From an uncultured bacterium (GTDB taxonomy: Bacteria; Bacillota; Clostridia; Lachnospirales; Lachnospiraceae): a stretch of 64,000 bases of DNA. The position numbers were made by a program, and so were the translations under genes. The DNA is taken from the NCBI GenBank assembly GCA_947383005.1, contig CANDBT010000018.1, positions 1 through 64,000 of the forward strand, given 5' to 3'. Shown one piece after another: positions 8,084 to 15,805 of the stretch (position 1 is the stretch's first letter; every line of letters begins with the position of its first letter). Under the pieces are notes generated by a model, which worked only from the letters and a program-made list of their open reading frames with translations, ran no database searches and was not told where the DNA came from.

Positions 8084-9154
8084 ATGGGAAAGAAGACAAT
8101 TGACCCGGCTTTGGTACAAAGCAAACTGTCGGTATGGGAACCCCGGCTGGCCGAGCTGCAGCGTCAGGCAGAGGCGGAGACAGACCCCAAAAAGAAGCTG
8201 AAGCTGGGAAAGCAAGTTGATCGGACCAGGGATAAAATCCGGCAGATAAAAACAGGGGAGCGTTTCAGCCGTCAGACAAAACGGGATATGGTGGCCTATT
8301 CTTTTATTTTGCCTAATTTTATCGGCTTCGCCGTTTTCACTTTGGGTCCGGTGATTTTTGCATTTGTATTGGCGTTTCTCAAATGGGATGGGAACAGCCC
8401 CATGGAATTTGCCGGTTTTGGCAATTTCGCGCTGATGATAGGCAATACGCGTTTTCTGGCATCTTTGCGAAACACGGTAATTTATTGCGTGGCGACGGTG
8501 CCGCTGACATTGGCGGTAGCATTGGGATTGGCAGTCCTTTTAAACCAAAAGATAAAGGGGCGTAATTTTTTCCGTACCGTAAGCTTTTTCCCGTATGTAG
8601 CGTCGTTGGTGGCAGTAGCGGCCGTGTGGAATATGTTGTTTTCCCCGGCAAAAAGCGGCCCGATCAATATGGTTCTCTACAGCCTGGGGGTGGCTGCCAA
8701 AAGCCTGCCCAAATGGTCGGCCGATAAGGATTGGGTAATGTTTACCGTGGTGCTGTTTTCCGTTTGGAAAAATATGGGCTATTATATGGTTATTTATCTG
8801 GCCGGGCTTCAGGGGGTCAACGGAGAGCTTTATGAAGCTTGTGCCCTGGACGGCGCCAACACCTGGCAGCGCTTTTGGTATATTACGCTGCCTCAGCTAA
8901 GGCCCACAACCTTTTTTGTTACCATTATGCTGACGATCAACTGCTTCAAGGTTTATGATATCGTATATATGCTGGCAGGAGGAAGCGTGGGAGTGCTGAA
9001 CGAGTCGGCTATTGTACTGGTATATCATATTTATGAAGAAGCGTTCCGCAACTGGAATCTGGGTTATGCCAGCGCAGTAGCGATGGTGCTGTTCCTGATG
9101 GTACTGGCCATTACTCTGGTACAGTTCCGCGGAGAAAAGAAATATGCCAATTAG
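8084..9154 (+). CDS. Sugar ABC transporter permease (MalF/LacF-like)
   Basis: Integral membrane subunit of 356 residues from the chosen start. About 70 hydrophilic N-terminal residues, coiled-coil-like (AELQRQAEAETDPKKKLKLG), precede six predicted membrane spans beginning at VAYSFILPNFIGFAVFTLGP. The EAA loop that docks the ATPase is EACALDGANTWQRFWYITLP. An upstream in-frame ATG at 8063 lies inside the hairpin repeat and has no ribosome site. The ATG at 8084 has AAAGGCAGG in front, so it is preferred. Fourteen bases separate it from the next permease, so the two are co-translated. Confidence 0.92.
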   Translation: MGKKTIDPALVQSKLSVWEPRLAELQRQAEAETDPKKKLKLGKQVDRTRDKIRQIKTGERFSRQTKRDMVAYSFILPNFIGFAVFTLGPVIFAFVLAFLKWDGNSPMEFAGFGNFALMIGNTRFLASLRNTVIYCVATVPLTLAVALGLAVLLNQKIKGRNFFRTVSFFPYVASLVAVAAVWNMLFSPAKSGPINMVLYSLGVAAKSLPKWSADKDWVMFTVVLFSVWKNMGYYMVIYLAGLQGVNGELYEACALDGANTWQRFWYITLPQLRPTTFFVTIMLTINCFKVYDIVYMLAGGSVGVLNESAIVLVYHIYEEAFRNWNLGYASAVAMVLFLMVLAITLVQFRGEKKYAN

Positions 9155-9168
9155 AGAGGAGCCGTGCA

Positions 9169-10005
9169 ATGAAAATTAAGAATACGAAAACAAGAGTTAT
9201 GCGGGTGATTCTCTATGTGGTGCTGATCGCCCTGGCCCTGGTCATGCTGGTGCCATTTGTGTGGATGCTTTCCGCGTCCTTTAAGCTGGATAAAGATGTA
9301 TTTATTTTCCCCATTGAGTGGATTCCCAAGAATCCCCGCTGGAGGAACTATGTGGATATATGGAGCAAAATCCCGTTGATGAAATTTGTGGTAAATACGG
9401 TAAAACTGACTTTGATTGTGACTTTTTTACAGCTTTTGACCAGCAGTTTTGCCGCCTATGCTTTTGCCAAGCTGGATTTTAAAGGCAAGGACACGCTGTT
9501 TTTGGCTTATATTGCTACGATCGCGGTACCCTGGCAGGTATATATGGTTCCTCAATTTATGATGATGCGGTCAATGGGACTGGCGGACACTCATCTGGCA
9601 ATCATTTGCCTGCAGGCATTTTCTGCCTTTGGTGTGTTTATGATGAAGCAGTTTTATGAAGGGATTCCTTCGGAATTGTGTGAGGCGGCCCGGATTGACG
9701 GCATGAACGAATATCAGATCTGGTATCAGATTATGCTGCCGTTGTCTAAGCCTTCGCTGTCAACATTGACTATTTTTACGTTTGTTAATACCTGGAACGA
9801 CTTTTTAGGACCCCTGATCTATCTGACAACAGAATCAAAGAAAACGCTGCAGTTGGGACTGCGGATGTTTATCAGCCAGTTCGGGTCGGAGTATGGGCTG
9901 ATTATGGCAGCTTCCGTGCTGAGCCTGATTCCGGTGCTGATTGTATTTTTGTCCTTGCAGAAATATTTCGTGGAAGGCGTGGCGGCTTCCGGCGTGAAGG
10001 GGTAA
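9169..10005 (+). CDS. Sugar ABC transporter permease (MalG-like)
   Basis: Second membrane subunit, 278 residues, six predicted spans starting with VILYVVLIALALVMLVPFVW. The EAA loop is EAARIDGMNEYQIWYQIMLP. The C-terminus ends in QKYFVEGVAASGVKG, the usual ending of this family, so the gene is complete. It forms the heterodimeric channel with the preceding permease and works with the lipoprotein at 6584. The ribosome site GAGAGGAG precedes the ATG. A hairpin at 10019-10047 separates it from the GH88 gene. Confidence 0.93.
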   Translation: MKIKNTKTRVMRVILYVVLIALALVMLVPFVWMLSASFKLDKDVFIFPIEWIPKNPRWRNYVDIWSKIPLMKFVVNTVKLTLIVTFLQLLTSSFAAYAFAKLDFKGKDTLFLAYIATIAVPWQVYMVPQFMMMRSMGLADTHLAIICLQAFSAFGVFMMKQFYEGIPSELCEAARIDGMNEYQIWYQIMLPLSKPSLSTLTIFTFVNTWNDFLGPLIYLTTESKKTLQLGLRMFISQFGSEYGLIMAASVLSLIPVLIVFLSLQKYFVEGVAASGVKG

Positions 10006-10018
10006 GACATCTTGCCGG

Positions 10019-10047
10019 GCAGACGGGCAGGAAAATGTCCCGTCTGC
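10019..10047 (+). other. Intercistronic hairpin before the GH88 gene
   Basis: GCAGACGGG (10019-10027) pairs perfectly with CCCGTCTGC (10039-10047). No T-run follows, so it is more likely an mRNA processing or stability element than a terminator. Confidence 0.5.
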
Positions 10048-10084
10048 GCCGTTACAAAAATTTGGGGATTGCGAGGTGGTTTTT

Positions 10085-11266
10085 GTGAGTTGGGTCACGG
10101 ATCGGGAGTTGGCAAAAAAGCCGGAGATTTCCGAAGCGGAGGTGGCAAAAGCCCTGGATGGGGCTTGCGGGCAGGTGATCCGCAATTTGACGGATTTTAC
10201 GGATAAATTTCCCAGGGCTTACAGTGAGGACGGTTTTTATCCAGGCGGGAAGAATGTGGACTGGACTACCGGTTTCTGGACGGGAGAGATTTGGCTGGCT
10301 TACGAGCGCACAGGGGAAAAACGGCTGCGGGATGCGGGAGAAAAGCAGATGGATAGCTTTCTGAACCGGATTCAGCAAAAAATTGATGTGGAAACACATG
10401 ATTTGGGATTTCTGTATTCTCCTTCCTGTGTGGCAGGGTATAAGCTTATACAGAGCCAGACAGGCAGAAAGGCGGCTCTTATGGCAGCGGATGCGCTGAT
10501 TGGGCGTTTTCATGAAAAGGGAGAATTTATCCAGGCATGGGGTTCGCTTGACGCACCGGATAATTATCGGCTGATTATTGATTGCCTGCTGAATTTGCCG
10601 CTGCTTTATTGGGCGACGGAGGAGACGGGAGAAAAAAAGTATCAGGAAGTTGCGCAAAAGCATATCCATACGGCTCTGGCAAATGTAATCCGGGATGACT
10701 TTTCTACCTGGCATACGTTTTTCTTTAACCGGGAAACCGGGGAGCCGGATCACGGGGCGACTTGCCAGGGGTATCGGGACGGCTCGGCATGGGCGAGAGG
10801 CCAGGCATGGGGGATTTACGGAACGGCGATTGGTTATCGTTATACCAGAAGAGAGGATTATATTCCCATATTTGAGGGAGTAACCGATTATTTCCTGCGC
10901 CATCTGCCTGAGGATTTGGTTCCCTTCTGGGATTTGGAGTTCGGCGACGGGGATGACCAGCCGCGGGATTCTTCTTCGGCGGCGATTGCTGCCTGCGGGA
11001 TGCTGGAAATGGCGAAATATCTGGAAGAAGAGAAAGCAAAGCACTATCGGGGGATAGCCCGGCGTCTGGTCAAGGCATTGGCGGATGGATATGCAGTGAC
11101 AGACCCGGCGGTTTCGAACGGGCTGGTACTTCACAGCACATATTCCAATCATTCTCCTTATAATACCTGTAATCATTATGGTGTGGACGAATGCAATATT
11201 TGGGGAGATTATTTCTATTTGGAAGCGCTGACCCGGCTGAGCAAAGACTGGAACGTTTACTGGTAA
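10085..11266 (+). CDS. Unsaturated glucuronyl hydrolase, glycoside hydrolase family 88
   Basis: Removes the 4,5-unsaturated uronic acid from the non-reducing end of oligosaccharides made by polysaccharide lyases, by hydration of the vinyl ether. The (alpha/alpha)6 barrel signature is clear: DWTTGFWTGEIWLAYE near the N-terminus, the HDLGF motif that bears a catalytic Asp in characterised members, and DSSSAAIAACGMLEMA near the C-terminus. About 393 residues, as usual for GH88. The start is taken as GTG 10085 because GAGGTGG at 10073-10079 is well placed for it; GTG 10076 is in frame but overlaps that site. No signal peptide, so the enzyme is cytoplasmic and acts on imported unsaturated fragments or on products of the lyase encoded next. 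Confidence 0.93.
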   Translation: MSWVTDRELAKKPEISEAEVAKALDGACGQVIRNLTDFTDKFPRAYSEDGFYPGGKNVDWTTGFWTGEIWLAYERTGEKRLRDAGEKQMDSFLNRIQQKIDVETHDLGFLYSPSCVAGYKLIQSQTGRKAALMAADALIGRFHEKGEFIQAWGSLDAPDNYRLIIDCLLNLPLLYWATEETGEKKYQEVAQKHIHTALANVIRDDFSTWHTFFFNRETGEPDHGATCQGYRDGSAWARGQAWGIYGTAIGYRYTRREDYIPIFEGVTDYFLRHLPEDLVPFWDLEFGDGDDQPRDSSSAAIAACGMLEMAKYLEEEKAKHYRGIARRLVKALADGYAVTDPAVSNGLVLHSTYSNHSPYNTCNHYGVDECNIWGDYFYLEALTRLSKDWNVYW

Positions 11267-11273
11267 ATTTATT

Positions 11274-11305
11274 ATACTCACAGCAGATTTATCTGGCGTG
11301 AGTAT
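11274..11305 (+). other. Intercistronic hairpin before the lyase gene
   Basis: ATACTCAC (11274-11281) pairs with GTGAGTAT (11298-11305) across a 16-base loop. Each junction of this operon except that between the two permeases carries such a stem. Confidence 0.45.
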
Positions 11306-11337
11306 CGCGCTGGCTGATGGCGATTGAGGAGAAAATT

Positions 11338-13482
11338 ATGACTAAGCAGGAATTTTTTGCGAGGGGGAACGAATACTTTTTTCTGGATGATCCAAAGGAG
11401 GCTGCTGCTTACTGCTGGGAGCATTGGCCGGAGGATTGCCGGCATATTATCCAGGTGGCGTCGGCAGTATGCAGAAATGAGTTCCTATTTGACTTGAACC
11501 ACGATTTGGAACGGACCTGGGAGCCGGTTTGTTTTGCCCCGCAGGGGCTGGTAGACTGGGAATACCGGCCGGACAGCGACCCGGAGTTCAGCTATCAGTT
11601 TAACCGTCACCGTTTTTTTATCTGTCTGGGGCAGGCTTATTGGCTGACCGGGGAAGAAAAATATGTGCGTCATTTTCTGCGTCTTCTTACCGATTGGATG
11701 ACAAGGGTTAAGCGGACGCCGGAGACGGAAAAGACGGCATGGCGGATCCTGGAGGCGGGATTTAGGGGGGAGTATTGGGGAAAAGCGATTCGTTATTTTG
11801 CACAGAGCCCGCTGTTGACGGATGAGATTGTTGATCAGTTTTGCCGTTGTCTCGAAGAGCATGCCGAGTATATTATCCAGATGCACTCGCCCTACCGGTA
11901 TATGAGCAACTGGGGCATATTGGAAAATCATGGTTTGTTTGAAATCGGCATTGCTATGCCGGACGAGGAAAGAAGGAGCCGTTATACCGGTATTGCCCTG
12001 GAACATATGGAGATACAGGCGCGGATGCAGATTTTAGGCGACGGTGTACAGTGGGAACAGTCCCCGATGTACCATAATGAAGTGCTTCATTGTTTTGAGG
12101 ATGTTTTGCTTCTGGCTTTCCGCAACCATATCCCGGTGCCGGAGACAATCCTCTCGGCAGTCAAAAAAATGGCTTATGCGGATTTGGCCTGGCAAAAGCC
12201 GGACGGACGGGAATTTATGACAGGCGACAGCGATGATATGGATATCCGGGATTATCTCAGCATGGCGGCATATTTGTTTAAAGATCCTGTCTTGAAATCC
12301 GGCGGCCGGCCGAGGATGGATTTTGAGAGTGTCTGGGATGTGGGGATAGCCGGCGCCAGGGAATATGAGCAGATGGAGGCGGTAAAGCCGGATTTTGTGT
12401 CTGCGGCACTTGACGACAGCGGAAATTACTATCTCCGCAGCGCATGGGAGGAAAAGGCAAACCTGCTTCACTTCCATTGCGGCACAATGGGCGCCGGCCA
12501 TGGCCATTCCGATAAACTTCATGTCGATTTGGTCATTTACGGGGAGGACGTACTGACCGATTCCGGACGATATACTTATGCTGTGGATAAAGGCCGTTTC
12601 GCGTTTAAAAATCCGGATGCCCATAATACGGTTATGGTAGATAACCGGTTCTTCACGGTCTGTAAGGACGCTTGGGAATGCTCAAAGCTTTGCCAGCCGG
12701 TAAAGCAGAATTACCGTTTCACCGAAAAATATCAGTTTATCCAGGGCGGTCATTTAGGGTATTTGGATGTTCCCGGCGGGGTGATGGTCAACCGTAAAAT
12801 TATATGGATAAAGCCGGATTTGTACATTATTATGGATGAAATGTATACCGGAGATGAACATACTTATCAGCAGTATTGGAATTTCAGTGATCGGGGAAGC
12901 GTGGAGTTGAGCGCTTGCCAACCGGTTGCCGAGCCGAAGCTGCCAGGCCCCGAACAGGCGGGCAATCCTGACCCGACTATCCATAAGGGGCTTGAAAACA
13001 AGCGCTATTCTTTGGAAGAGATTAGTACAGGGCCGGTACAGACAGCCCTGTTTACCGGAAAAGAGGCGCAGGCCAGGTTTTTCTTTATGACTCCCGGTTC
13101 CGGGGCGGAGCTTTATGAAGGAAAAGTTGCCCGTTACTATAATCGGGCGGAAACACGGCAGGGTATCTGTGTCAAGGCACAAAAGAACGGTTTTGCTTCC
13201 CTGCTGACGGTAATCCAGGGCGGCCAGGCAGGAAAGCTTTCCTCTTGCCAGGTCAGAAAATTGCCGGTAAAATCTGCACTGAAAGGAATATACTATCCGC
13301 CTTCCATGGCAGAAGCTTTGAAAATCGAAACCCAGGGGAAGGAATACATTGTGATGATTTGTCATCAGGAGGTCAATTCCCCTACCGATTTGCAGGAAGC
13401 GGACGGGTGCCTGGGATATGGAAATGTTATTGTATTTGACAAAGCGCTAACCGACAAGGCCGGAACGGTGCTGTGCTGGTAA
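11338..13482 (+). CDS. Heparinase II/III-family polysaccharide lyase, cytoplasmic
   Basis: The 714 residues show the two-part fold of heparinase II/III-type lyases: an N-terminal (alpha/alpha)-toroid (about 1-350, with YMSNWGILENHGLFEIGIA, whose Asn-His is typical of the catalytic centre) and a C-terminal beta-sandwich with GAGHGHSDKLHVDLVIYG and LTDSGRYTYA. Such enzymes cleave uronic-acid glycans (heparan, hyaluronan, alginate-like chains) by beta-elimination and yield the unsaturated ends that GH88 removes. The ATG at 11338 follows GAGGAG; an in-frame ATG at 11317 lacks a ribosome site. There is no signal peptide, which is unusual since many relatives are periplasmic, and implies cleavage of imported oligosaccharides. 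The exact PL family and substrate cannot be set from sequence alone. Confidence 0.85.
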   Translation: MTKQEFFARGNEYFFLDDPKEAAAYCWEHWPEDCRHIIQVASAVCRNEFLFDLNHDLERTWEPVCFAPQGLVDWEYRPDSDPEFSYQFNRHRFFICLGQAYWLTGEEKYVRHFLRLLTDWMTRVKRTPETEKTAWRILEAGFRGEYWGKAIRYFAQSPLLTDEIVDQFCRCLEEHAEYIIQMHSPYRYMSNWGILENHGLFEIGIAMPDEERRSRYTGIALEHMEIQARMQILGDGVQWEQSPMYHNEVLHCFEDVLLLAFRNHIPVPETILSAVKKMAYADLAWQKPDGREFMTGDSDDMDIRDYLSMAAYLFKDPVLKSGGRPRMDFESVWDVGIAGAREYEQMEAVKPDFVSAALDDSGNYYLRSAWEEKANLLHFHCGTMGAGHGHSDKLHVDLVIYGEDVLTDSGRYTYAVDKGRFAFKNPDAHNTVMVDNRFFTVCKDAWECSKLCQPVKQNYRFTEKYQFIQGGHLGYLDVPGGVMVNRKIIWIKPDLYIIMDEMYTGDEHTYQQYWNFSDRGSVELSACQPVAEPKLPGPEQAGNPDPTIHKGLENKRYSLEEISTGPVQTALFTGKEAQARFFFMTPGSGAELYEGKVARYYNRAETRQGICVKAQKNGFASLLTVIQGGQAGKLSSCQVRKLPVKSALKGIYYPPSMAEALKIETQGKEYIVMICHQEVNSPTDLQEADGCLGYGNVIVFDKALTDKAGTVLCW

Positions 13483-13571
13483 AAGAAGAATGATACTCCT
13501 GAAATTTATTTTCCTGAAATTTTATTTATTATGGAGGATAAAGCTTTGGGGGTATTATTTTTATTTTCTTA

Positions 13572-13600
13572 TTGATTTATAAAAAATAATTTAGTATAGT
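13572..13600 (+). promoter_or_regulatory. Predicted promoter of plsX
   Basis: TTGATT (13572-13577), 17-base spacer, TATAGT (13595-13600), 45 bp before the plsX start. The upstream gap is AT-rich and carries a tandem CCTGAAATTT duplication at about 13499-13525. No FapR-like operator could be identified with confidence. Confidence 0.55.
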
Positions 13601-13644
13601 AGTTAAAGGATAGATTACCGACAGGTACTGGAGAGGAGAAAGGT

Positions 13645-14649
13645 ATGATAAAGGTAGCTGTGGATGCCATGGGTGGGGATAACGCTCCTGGTGAGATTGT
13701 AAAAGGGGTAGTGGATGCGGTTGCCCGCAGAACGGACATTGAAGTTTTGCTGGTGGGGAAAACGGACGTAATTACCAGGGAGCTGGCCAGGCATACTTAC
13801 CCCAAAAATCAGGTTCAGGTCGTACCTGCTTCCGAAGTGATTGAGACGGAAGAACCTCCGGTTAATGCCATACGGCGGAAAAAAGATTCTTCTATCGTCG
13901 TGGGAATGAATCTGGTGAAGGCAAAAGAAGCGGATGCTTTTGTTTCGGCAGGAAGTTCGGGCGCCATGCTGGTGGGAGGCCAGGTGATTGTGGGCAGGCT
14001 TAAGGGGGTGGAGCGGCCTCCTTTTGGGGCATTGATTCCTACGGAGAAGGGAGTGTCTTTGCTGCTGGACAGCGGCGCCAACGTAGATGCCCGGCCGTCT
14101 CACCTGGTGCAGTTTGCCCGTATGGGTTCTATTTATATGGAGCATGTCATAGGGATTTCCAGGCCGCGGGTAGGGATTGTCAATATCGGTGCGGAGGAGG
14201 AGAAAGGGAATGCTCTGGTAAAGGACACTTTCCCCCTTTTAAAAGCCTGCCGGGATATTCATTTTACCGGAAGTATTGAAGCACGGGAGATTCCTCATGG
14301 CGGCGCGGATGTGATTGTGTGCGAAGCTTTCACAGGCAATGTGATTTTAAAGCTTTATGAGGGAACCGGCGCGACGCTGATTTCCATGGTAAAAAAAGGG
14401 ATGATGAGCAGCTTGCGGAGCAAGATAGGCGCGCTTTTAGTCAAGCCTGCTTTGAAAAAAACACTGAAAGCCTTTGATGCGTCCCGATATGGCGGCGCGC
14501 CCCTTTTGGGGCTAAAGGGCCTGGTGGTGAAAACTCACGGCAGCGCCGGAGCCAGGGAGGTGAGCAATTCCATTATCCAATGCGTGACATTCAAAGAACA
14601 GAAAATCAATGAGAAAATAAAAGAAAGCCTGGAAACCGGTGAACAGTAA
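13645..14649 (+). CDS. plsX: Phosphate acyltransferase PlsX
   Basis: Converts acyl-ACP to acyl phosphate, the donor for PlsY in phospholipid synthesis. The 334 residues start with the family signature IKVAVDAMGGDNAPGEIVKG and contain GVSLLLDSGANVDARP and CEAFTGNVILKLYEG. The length is normal. It is followed by acpP, its substrate carrier, then rnc and smc, the standard Firmicutes order. rpmF and the YceD-like gene that often precede plsX are absent here; instead the gene follows the lyase operon after a 162-bp gap with its own promoter. The ribosome site is GGAGAGGAGAAAGG. Confidence 0.96.
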   Translation: MIKVAVDAMGGDNAPGEIVKGVVDAVARRTDIEVLLVGKTDVITRELARHTYPKNQVQVVPASEVIETEEPPVNAIRRKKDSSIVVGMNLVKAKEADAFVSAGSSGAMLVGGQVIVGRLKGVERPPFGALIPTEKGVSLLLDSGANVDARPSHLVQFARMGSIYMEHVIGISRPRVGIVNIGAEEEKGNALVKDTFPLLKACRDIHFTGSIEAREIPHGGADVIVCEAFTGNVILKLYEGTGATLISMVKKGMMSSLRSKIGALLVKPALKKTLKAFDASRYGGAPLLGLKGLVVKTHGSAGAREVSNSIIQCVTFKEQKINEKIKESLETGEQ

Positions 14650-14675
14650 AGCAGGCGATTTTCAATGGATTTTTG

Positions 14676-14708
14676 CTTGTAACGGTGAAGGCACTGAACA
14701 GTTACAAG
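14676..14708. repeat. TAACTGTTCA-family palindrome between plsX and acpP
   Basis: CTTGTAAC (14676-14683) pairs with GTTACAAG (14701-14708). The right arm carries TGAACAGTTAC, the core shared with elements at 4318, 26523 and 61391. Confidence 0.55.
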
Positions 14709-14739
14709 AAACAGAAAAATAAAGTCAGGAGAAGAAGCG

Positions 14740-14970
14740 ATGGAGTTTGAAAAATTACAGGGTATTATTGCCGAGGTATTAAATGTGGAGACAGAGGACA
14801 TAACAACAGAAACCACGTTTGTGGAGGATCTGGGAGCCGATTCACTGGATATTTTTCAGATTGTGATGGGAATTGAGGAAGCATTTGATATCGAGATTCC
14901 CACAGAGGCGGCGGAGCAGATTGTTACGGTGGGTGACGCCGTAGAACAGATTAAGAACGCGCTGAACTGA
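14740..14970 (+). CDS. acpP: Acyl carrier protein
   Basis: Small acidic carrier of 76 residues. The phosphopantetheine attachment serine is S35 in LGADSLDIFQ, in place of the more common DSLDTVE. Helix pattern and length are typical of the fatty-acid synthase ACP. The site AGTCAGGAGAAG precedes the ATG. It lies between plsX and rnc, so it serves fatty acid and phospholipid synthesis rather than a polyketide system. Confidence 0.95.
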   Translation: MEFEKLQGIIAEVLNVETEDITTETTFVEDLGADSLDIFQIVMGIEEAFDIEIPTEAAEQIVTVGDAVEQIKNALN

Positions 14971-15035
14971 AATCGAGTAGGGGAAATAGTCTCCCCTACT
15001 CGATTCATAGGATGTATTTTCCTATGATATGGAAA
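14971..15035. repeat. Double-hairpin intergenic repeat, copy 1 (before rnc)
   Basis: Hairpin one: AATCGAGTAGGGGA (14971-14984) pairs with TCCCCTACTCGATT (14992-15005). Hairpin two follows at once: CATAGGA (15005-15011) with TCCTATG (15019-15025). A diverged copy with the same two stems lies at 41567-41630 before ftsK. Hairpin one could also act as terminator of the plsX-acpP unit. Confidence 0.6.
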
Positions 15036-15106
15036 AGGGGGCACGTGGCAGCAAAGCTTTCACGGCCCCTTTATCAGCTTCTGACCAGGAAAAGAAAGGA
15101 GAATTT

Positions 15107-15805
15107 ATGAATCGTGATTTGAAAGAGCTTCAGGATAAGATTGGATACTGCTTCAAGGAAAAAAAGCTTTTGCGTCGGTCCATGACCCACAGTTCATTTG
15201 TCAATGAACATCAGATGGACAAGCCGGATTGTAATGAACGGCTGGAATTTTTGGGCGATGCGGTATTGGAACTGGTATCCAGTGATTTTTTATACCGGGA
15301 ATATGCGGATAAGCCGGAAGGGGAGCTGACGAAGATCCGCGCCAGCATGGTATGTGAACCGACATTGGCTTATTGCGCTTCGGAAATTGATCTGGGTTCC
15401 TATCTGCTGTTGGGGCGGGGAGAGGAAGCCACCGGCGGCAGGAACAGGGATTCGGTAGTATCAGACGCCATGGAGGCGCTGATAGGGGCGATTTATCTGG
15501 ATGGTGGTTTTGCTAGTGCAAAAGAGTTCGTTCATCGGTTTGTGCTGAACGATATGGAAAATAAGCAGCTCTTTTATGATAGCAAGACTATCCTGCAGGA
15601 AATCGTGCAGGCGGACGTACCGGAAAGAGTGTTGGAATATGAAGTTTTACATGAATATGGCCCTGACCACAATAAGGTTTTTGAGGTACGGGCGCTTCTT
15701 GACAGAAAGGAGATTGGCCGGGGTAGCGGGAGGACAAAAAAAGCGGCTGAGCAGGTAGCGGCTTACCGGGGAATATTGAAACTGAGGGAGCGTGTATGTA
15801 TTTAA
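15107..15805 (+). CDS. rnc: Ribonuclease III
   Basis: Double-strand-specific endoribonuclease for rRNA and mRNA processing. The 232 residues from the chosen start contain the RNase III signature NERLEFLGDAVLELVSS (about 40-56) with the metal-binding acidic residues, a second acidic cluster in DAMEALIGAIYLDGG, and a C-terminal double-stranded RNA-binding domain ending GRGSGRTKKAAEQVAA. ATG 15107 is preceded by AAAGGAGA; an upstream in-frame start at 15029 has no ribosome site and would add 26 unrelated residues. The last 10 bases overlap smc, so the two are translationally coupled. Confidence 0.96.
   Translation: MNRDLKELQDKIGYCFKEKKLLRRSMTHSSFVNEHQMDKPDCNERLEFLGDAVLELVSSDFLYREYADKPEGELTKIRASMVCEPTLAYCASEIDLGSYLLLGRGEEATGGRNRDSVVSDAMEALIGAIYLDGGFASAKEFVHRFVLNDMENKQLFYDSKTILQEIVQADVPERVLEYEVLHEYGPDHNKVFEVRALLDRKEIGRGSGRTKKAAEQVAAYRGILKLRERVCI

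Noticed and set aside
10052-11281. 409-codon minus-strand frame over the GH88 gene
   Set aside because: Antisense shadow; the plus strand encodes a complete GH88 enzyme with conserved motifs.
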